Origin: Deinococcus sp. LM3
Lineage (GTDB): Bacteria > Deinococcota > Deinococci > Deinococcales > Deinococcaceae
Length of the DNA stretch: 64,000 nt
Direction of reading: 5' to 3'
Assembly: GCF_002017875.1 (NCBI RefSeq)
Contig: NZ_MUFV01000004.1
Span: 62,001 to 126,000, forward strand
The stretch's first letter is position 1. Every line of letters starts with the position of its first letter. The notes under the pieces are model-generated. The model was not told the DNA's origin, did not search any database, and saw only the letters and a program-made list of their open reading frames with translations. This document shows, one piece after another, positions 60,557 to 64,000 of the stretch. The translations under genes were made by a program, and so were the position numbers.

Positions 60557-60942
60557 GCGACCCGCTCCGGTGTGGCGGCCGCGACGGCCGTGATGGCGTC
60601 GGCGAGCAGTTGACGGTCGGCGGGCGTGACGTGCAGGGTGACGTCCCCACCGTGCACGCTCAGGGTCAGGCAGGCGGGGTGCAGGGTGACGCTCGCGGGG
60701 TCCAGGGGATCGCTGTGGTCCTTGAAGGTACCAACCGCGCCGTCGACCAGGCGGGCGGCGCACGTGGCAGCCCAGGTGGGATGGAAGCCGCCACTGCCCT
60801 GCGGCGCCTCGATCACGATGGCTTCCCCGTCGACGTCCTGCCGGTGGGCCACGTGGACGGTCAGGCCGGACGCGAGGGTAAGCGTGACCGTGTGAGTGGC
60901 CGCGGCCTGTGGGGCGGCGGGCTGAACGTTGCTGCCGGTCAT
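60553..60942 (-). CDS. Hypothetical protein, 129 aa
   Basis: ATG at 60942 overlaps the preceding stop by 4 nt. Beta-rich Thr/Val/His sequence (ATHTVTLTLASGLTVHVAHR, then VTLHPACLTLSVHGGDVTLH). No family recognised. Confidence 0.55.
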   Translation of the reverse strand: MTGSNVQPAAPQAAATHTVTLTLASGLTVHVAHRQDVDGEAIVIEAPQGSGGFHPTWAATCAARLVDGAVGTFKDHSDPLDPASVTLHPACLTLSVHGGDVTLHVTPADRQLLADAITAVAAATPERVA

Positions 60943-61301
60943 GCGCGGACCTGGGTGAGGACGAGGCTCTGGGCGCGGGGTTTCTTCACGGCGAGGTTGG
61001 CGAGCGTATCCGCGTCCAGATCCCCGGCCGTGGCGAGACGATCGGCTTTCTTCCGGTCGATGGTGGCCACCTCCAGGGTCGCTGCATCCCCGAAGCATTC
61101 CCGGAAGCGGTCCAGGGGGTACTCGATGGTGGTCGAGGTGCGCAGTTCCGCCCGGTACAGGTCGGTCTGCACGGTCTCGCCGTCCAGCAGAGCGGCTTTG
61201 AGTTCCGCGCCGAGCTGGTCGCGTTCAGCTTCCAAGCCGAGGATGGTGTCGCGGAGGGTGGCGTAGCGGTCGAGCAGGTCGGTCAGGTGGGGGTTGGTCA
61301 T
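60939..61301 (-). CDS. Hypothetical coiled-coil protein, 120 aa
   Basis: ATG at 61301 after AAGGAG. The N-terminal third is a coiled coil (LLDRYATLRDTILGLEAERD), then TSTTIEYPLDRFRECFGDAA and VATIDRKKADRLATAGDLDA. The overall plan (coil followed by a small alpha/beta part) is seen in phage-type single-strand-binding or nuclease accessory proteins, but I cannot name it. Confidence 0.55.
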   Translation of the reverse strand: MTNPHLTDLLDRYATLRDTILGLEAERDQLGAELKAALLDGETVQTDLYRAELRTSTTIEYPLDRFRECFGDAATLEVATIDRKKADRLATAGDLDADTLANLAVKKPRAQSLVLTQVRA

Positions 61302-61357
61302 GGTGTCGGACTCCTTAGGGGGTGAGGGGACGTGGTGGGCAGGCCAGCGAGGTGAAG

Positions 61358-62062
61358 TCATGGGGTCATCAAGTGCAGTCGGCTGCCGCGCAGGGCGAGA
61401 GCGCAGCGGGCTGCACTGAGGGAAGCGAGCAGGTCGTCCGGCGCGTGCTCGGGGTGAGTCCAGAGGTGCGCGGCGTAGGGCGGCACGCCGCGCACCCGGA
61501 CGCGGACGCCGGGTGGGGCGCGGCCCGCGAGGTCGATCAGGATGCGCAGGGCCGCCAGGGGCCCGTGGGCGACCGCGCGCAGTCCACCGCCGCGGGCGGA
61601 CGTGCCGTCCGGGTGGTGGCGCAGGCGGACGATCACCCCAGGGGTCGCTGGGGGAAGTGGGGGGAGGTGGACCCGGCGGGCGCGGCGGTGCGTGCGCATG
61701 TGCCCGGCGGTGTGGTGCGCGGGGTGGTGGGCGGCGTTCTCGCCCCTGGGAATCCACTGCACGTGCAGGGCGACGCCCCGTTCCGCGGCGAGCTGAAGGA
61801 GCTCCTGCGCGGGTTCGGTCAGGGGCGACTTGGACCGCGCGAGTCCCGTCAGGACGTGCGCGGTGGCCAGGCAATCGACATACAGGTGCAGGAGGCCGGG
61901 ATCGGCGTGCTGGACCGCGAGGCGTGCGGCCTGCAGTTCCGCCTGCTGGGTGGTGTGCGCCCGCGCGGTGGTCGTGATGGTCACGCCGTTCACGACGGCC
62001 GCCAGGGCGTATACATCCTGAACGGCGAGGCTGGCGTCGGTGTACGCGATCTGGTGTGGCAT
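61358..62062 (-). CDS. RNase H-like domain protein, 234 aa
   Basis: ATG at 62062 lies 16 nt after the TCACCCCCACGTC element. The N-terminal ~130 residues follow the RNase HI pattern: HQIAYTDASLAVQ (first Asp), TQQAELQAARLAVQH (Glu), LLHLYVDCLATAHVL (second Asp) and VQWIPRGENAAHHPA, where the last Asp of HNxxAD is replaced by His. The C-terminal ~100 residues (RARRVHLPPLPPATPGVIVR) are unknown. It may process RNA-DNA hybrids during plasmid replication, or be a structural relative with reduced activity. Confidence 0.65.
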   Translation of the reverse strand: MPHQIAYTDASLAVQDVYALAAVVNGVTITTTARAHTTQQAELQAARLAVQHADPGLLHLYVDCLATAHVLTGLARSKSPLTEPAQELLQLAAERGVALHVQWIPRGENAAHHPAHHTAGHMRTHRRARRVHLPPLPPATPGVIVRLRHHPDGTSARGGGLRAVAHGPLAALRILIDLAGRAPPGVRVRVRGVPPYAAHLWTHPEHAPDDLLASLSAARCALALRGSRLHLMTP

Positions 62063-62078
62063 AGGGTGCACGGTGCCG

Positions 62079-62091
62079 GACGTGGGGGTGA
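62079..62091 (-). promoter_or_regulatory. TCACCCCCACGTC element 16 nt before ATG at 62062
   Basis: Minus-strand copy upstream of the RNase H-like gene. It also overlaps the 3' end of the preceding gene (stop at 62095), so a new transcript may begin here. Confidence 0.5.
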
Positions 62092-62094
62092 CTG

Positions 62095-62601
62095 TCACGC
62101 GGCCTGCTCCGGCTGGACGGGGGCGGGCTCGGCGAGCCACGTGGCGGGGACGCGGAGCGTGTAGACCGCGAGGCGGAACTGCGCGCGGAACTCGTCACGT
62201 GGGAGGAAGCGGCTGCGGCCGTCCCGGCAGAGGATGTCCACGCCGGCCGTGGCGTGCGACAGGCGGTACTCGCAGATGGGCCAGCCGTCCTGGTCGTGCA
62301 CGCTGACCCGCACGGGCCCACGCGTGAGACCGGCGAGGATTTCGTCGGGGGTGACGGCCGTGAGGACCTCGGGTTCTTTCGCGGCGTAGGCGCGCAGGGC
62401 CGTGACGGTGGCCTGGACGCGGCAGGGGTCGCCGGTGAGTTTCAGGGCGCGGCCCGCGGCGAGCAGACGCGCGAGGCGTTTCAGGCGCAGCTGCAGGGCG
62501 GGGCGGGCAAGAGCCACCTTGCGGAGGTCCGCGAGGGCCTGCTGAGGGGTGGGAGCGGGCTTGTGGGCGCCGGGGACGCTGATCGTCAGAGGAGTGAGCA
62601 T
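62095..62601 (-). CDS. Hypothetical protein, 168 aa
   Basis: ATG at 62601, 10 nt after a TGGCC hairpin. An N-terminal basic helical half (QQALADLRKVALARPALQLR) is followed by a beta-rich half (VRVSVHDQDGWPICEYRLSH, then FRAQFRLAVYTLRVPATWLA). No family recognised. First gene of the minus-strand series before the RNase H-like gene. Confidence 0.55.
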   Translation of the reverse strand: MLTPLTISVPGAHKPAPTPQQALADLRKVALARPALQLRLKRLARLLAAGRALKLTGDPCRVQATVTALRAYAAKEPEVLTAVTPDEILAGLTRGPVRVSVHDQDGWPICEYRLSHATAGVDILCRDGRSRFLPRDEFRAQFRLAVYTLRVPATWLAEPAPVQPEQAA

Positions 62602-62611
62602 GCGCCCGTCC

Positions 62612-62636
62612 TGGCCCACACCCCCGGTGTGGGCCA
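62612..62636. repeat. TGGCC hairpin 7 (stem 11), 10 nt before ATG 62601
   Basis: TGGCCCACACC-CCC-GGTGTGGGCCA, between the divergent starts at 62601 and 62668. Confidence 0.75.
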
Positions 62637-62667
62637 GATCTGCGTGTCCAGCCGATATCGTGGTCGG

Positions 62668-63009
62668 GTGCCACGCCCCCGCGAGTCGCAGCTGTACAGG
62701 TCATTCCGACACGTGCGGGAGGACGTCACGTACGTCGTGGAACTCCATCACGACGCGGAGGACCGCCGAACGGCTCACCTGGTGCCGGTGGACGAGGTGG
62801 GCGCGTGGGCGGAGGACGTCGTGTTCACGAGTCGACCGGTTCCGGGGCGTGAGCTTCGGGGGGTATCACCGCTGGATCGCGACCTGTTCGTGATCCGGTT
62901 GTTCGATGAGCCGGTCAGCCTGGGTGCGCACGGGGAGTGGTTCACCGACCAGGAACTCACTGACGGACCGTGGGTCACCCCCAGGACGCCGCGACTCCCG
63001 CCGAAGTGA
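62668..63009 (+). CDS. Hypothetical protein, 113 aa
   Basis: GTG at 62668 (MPRPRESQLYRSFRHVREDV) on the plus strand, divergent from the 168-residue gene and convergent with the helicase remnant. Acidic and Asp/Val-rich (RDLFVIRLFDEPVSLGAHGE). No family recognised. No clear ribosome site. Confidence 0.45.
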   Translation: MPRPRESQLYRSFRHVREDVTYVVELHHDAEDRRTAHLVPVDEVGAWAEDVVFTSRPVPGRELRGVSPLDRDLFVIRLFDEPVSLGAHGEWFTDQELTDGPWVTPRTPRLPPK

Positions 63010-63012
63010 AGG

Positions 63013-64000
63013 TCAGTTCAGCAGGCTGACCGCGAGGATGTGTTTGCACAGCTGCACGCCATCCGGGCAGTCGCAGATGAAGGCCTCGCCCTGGCGGGTG
63101 ACGGTGCGTGCTTGACTCCCGCCGGTGACCGTCCAGCCGTGTGTCGTGGGGGTGACCGTCAAGAGGTGGGCGCGGGCGAGCCGGGCCGGGTCCGCGAGGA
63201 CCGTCCGGGCGCGGGGCGCGGGGGTGGGTTCGCTCAGGATGAGCGGGCCGTACGCCTGGGCAGCCTGGGTCAGCCGTTCTGCGGTGCGGAGCGTGAATCC
63301 GGCAGCGGTGAGCTGCGCGGGGGGCGTGCGGGCGAGCGTGGGGAGATCCGGGACGCCGGCGGCGCTGAGTGCGCGGGCGGTGACCTGCCCGACCCCGCTG
63401 AGCAGCGCGAGGGTCGCGGCGCGGGGTGGAAGCTGCGCGGCGAGGCTCACGCGGGTGAGGTTCACGCTGATGCTGGGGGACAGGGCGTGCCAGGCGCTCA
63501 CGATGCGGAGGGTTTCCTCGCGCAGGGCCGTCAGGGTTGGCTCGTGCAGGCCACTCAGCTCCGCGGCCCCGTCGTCCCCGTGGTGGGTGGTGGCGTGCAG
63601 GAGGGCCGCGCCGATCACCGCGTCCGGCGGGGCGGTGCCCGCGTCCAGCGTGCGGGACGGAACGCTCATCAGGGCGTCGACGAGGGTGGCGCGCGACTCG
63701 TCCCCGAGGCTGGGCAGGCGGACATGCGCGGCGGCGGCCAGCAGCACGTCCAGCACCGTCGGGTCCTGTGGGAGGGCGCGAACGGCCGCGACGACGGGCA
63801 CAGGGAGCAGCGCCTGACTGGCCACGCGGCCCAGTGGCGTGACGCTGAGCACGCCCCCATGGTCGGCGAGGGCACCCTGCTGGAGGAGCGTCGCCACGGC
63901 GCGGGGGGCGTTCAGGGTGCCGGTGTGCGCCGCGAAGGTCTGCTGGGCCATGCGGGTCGCCTGTGCGCGGGTGCGGGCGTACCCGCCATCCACGCAGCCG
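63013..64000 (-). CDS. Partial helicase-type protein: C-terminal HhH and SWIM zinc finger
   Basis: The frame is open to the right edge, so the N-terminal part is outside. The visible ~329 residues resemble the C-terminal half of Hel308/Ski2-like helicases: a winged-helix region (APRAVATLLQQGALADHGGV), a helix-hairpin-helix (LALLSGVGQVTARALSAAGV, then PDLPTLARTPPAQLTAAGF) and a terminal SWIM zinc finger (FICDCPDGVQLCKHIL; CxC...CxH). The catalytic ATPase domains are not in view, so the call is inferred. Confidence 0.55.
   Translation of the reverse strand, partial: GCVDGGYARTRAQATRMAQQTFAAHTGTLNAPRAVATLLQQGALADHGGVLSVTPLGRVASQALLPVPVVAAVRALPQDPTVLDVLLAAAAHVRLPSLGDESRATLVDALMSVPSRTLDAGTAPPDAVIGAALLHATTHHGDDGAAELSGLHEPTLTALREETLRIVSAWHALSPSISVNLTRVSLAAQLPPRAATLALLSGVGQVTARALSAAGVPDLPTLARTPPAQLTAAGFTLRTAERLTQAAQAYGPLILSEPTPAPRARTVLADPARLARAHLLTVTPTTHGWTVTGGSQARTVTRQGEAFICDCPDGVQLCKHILAVSLLN

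Overview
The window looks like part of a Deinococcus plasmid or megaplasmid. Most of it is GC-rich DNA with many overlapping, densely packed genes. It carries an iteron origin with its replication initiator (50.4-52.2 kb), an HU-type protein with the Ala/Lys-rich N-terminal extension known from Deinococcus HU (44.1 kb), RecD2-like and UvrD-like helicases, and a large amount of insertion-sequence debris. Assignment to Deinococcus is inference from these gene types; no rRNA or species marker is present.

Layout. 0-4.3 kb: a partial gene, a RecD2-like helicase and small membrane proteins. 4.3-7.2 kb: an IS graveyard in which an IS66-family element sits inside a broken IS3-family element, next to IS4-like debris. 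7.2-10.4 kb: an AT-rich island with a candidate ribosomal peptide (RiPP) cassette. It has a 33-codon precursor-like peptide gene, a perfect 56-bp palindrome, a 770-residue protein fusing E1/ThiF-like adenylation, PqqD-like recognition and M50 membrane metalloprotease parts, and a small upstream partner. 10.4-16.5 kb: a response regulator and a family-B DNA polymerase gene cut cleanly by an IS21-family element with an 8-bp target duplication. 16.7-19.4 kb: an IS1-like element nested in a broken IS630-family element. 19.4-24.3 kb: a phosphodiester-glycosidase-like lipoprotein with an apparent A-tract frameshift, a CHAT-domain protein, a thioredoxin-reductase-like flavoprotein and a GIY-YIG (T5orf172-like) protein. 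24.5-30.1 kb: a two-gene operon of a nuclease/TPR protein and a 1319-residue helical protein with a PIN-like segment, probably a conflict system.

30.2-35.6 kb: a diguanylate cyclase gene split by a 264-bp MITE, small exported or unknown proteins, and IS debris. 35.8-39.2 kb: a minimal Tn3-family transposon. 39.3-44.5 kb: a nuclease fragment, a Type IIG/IIL-like restriction-modification protein and HU. 44.7-48.4 kb: an AT-rich SIR2-plus-large-partner operon, also a probable defence system. 48.5-64 kb: the plasmid core, with a degenerate tyrosine recombinase, a PD-(D/E)XK-like nuclease, the iteron origin, Rep, a UvrD-like helicase, and a long minus-strand operon of small unknown proteins that includes an RNase H-like protein and ends next to a helicase C-terminus.

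Two sequence signals tie the plasmid core together. One is a TCACCCCTACGCA-like element, usually 13-16 nt before a start codon. The other is a family of TGGCC...GGCCA hairpins, five of which end exactly 10 nt before an ATG. The likely picture is a plasmid backbone with its own expression signals, carrying several defence or conflict cassettes and a possible peptide natural-product cassette, and repeatedly hit by transposons.
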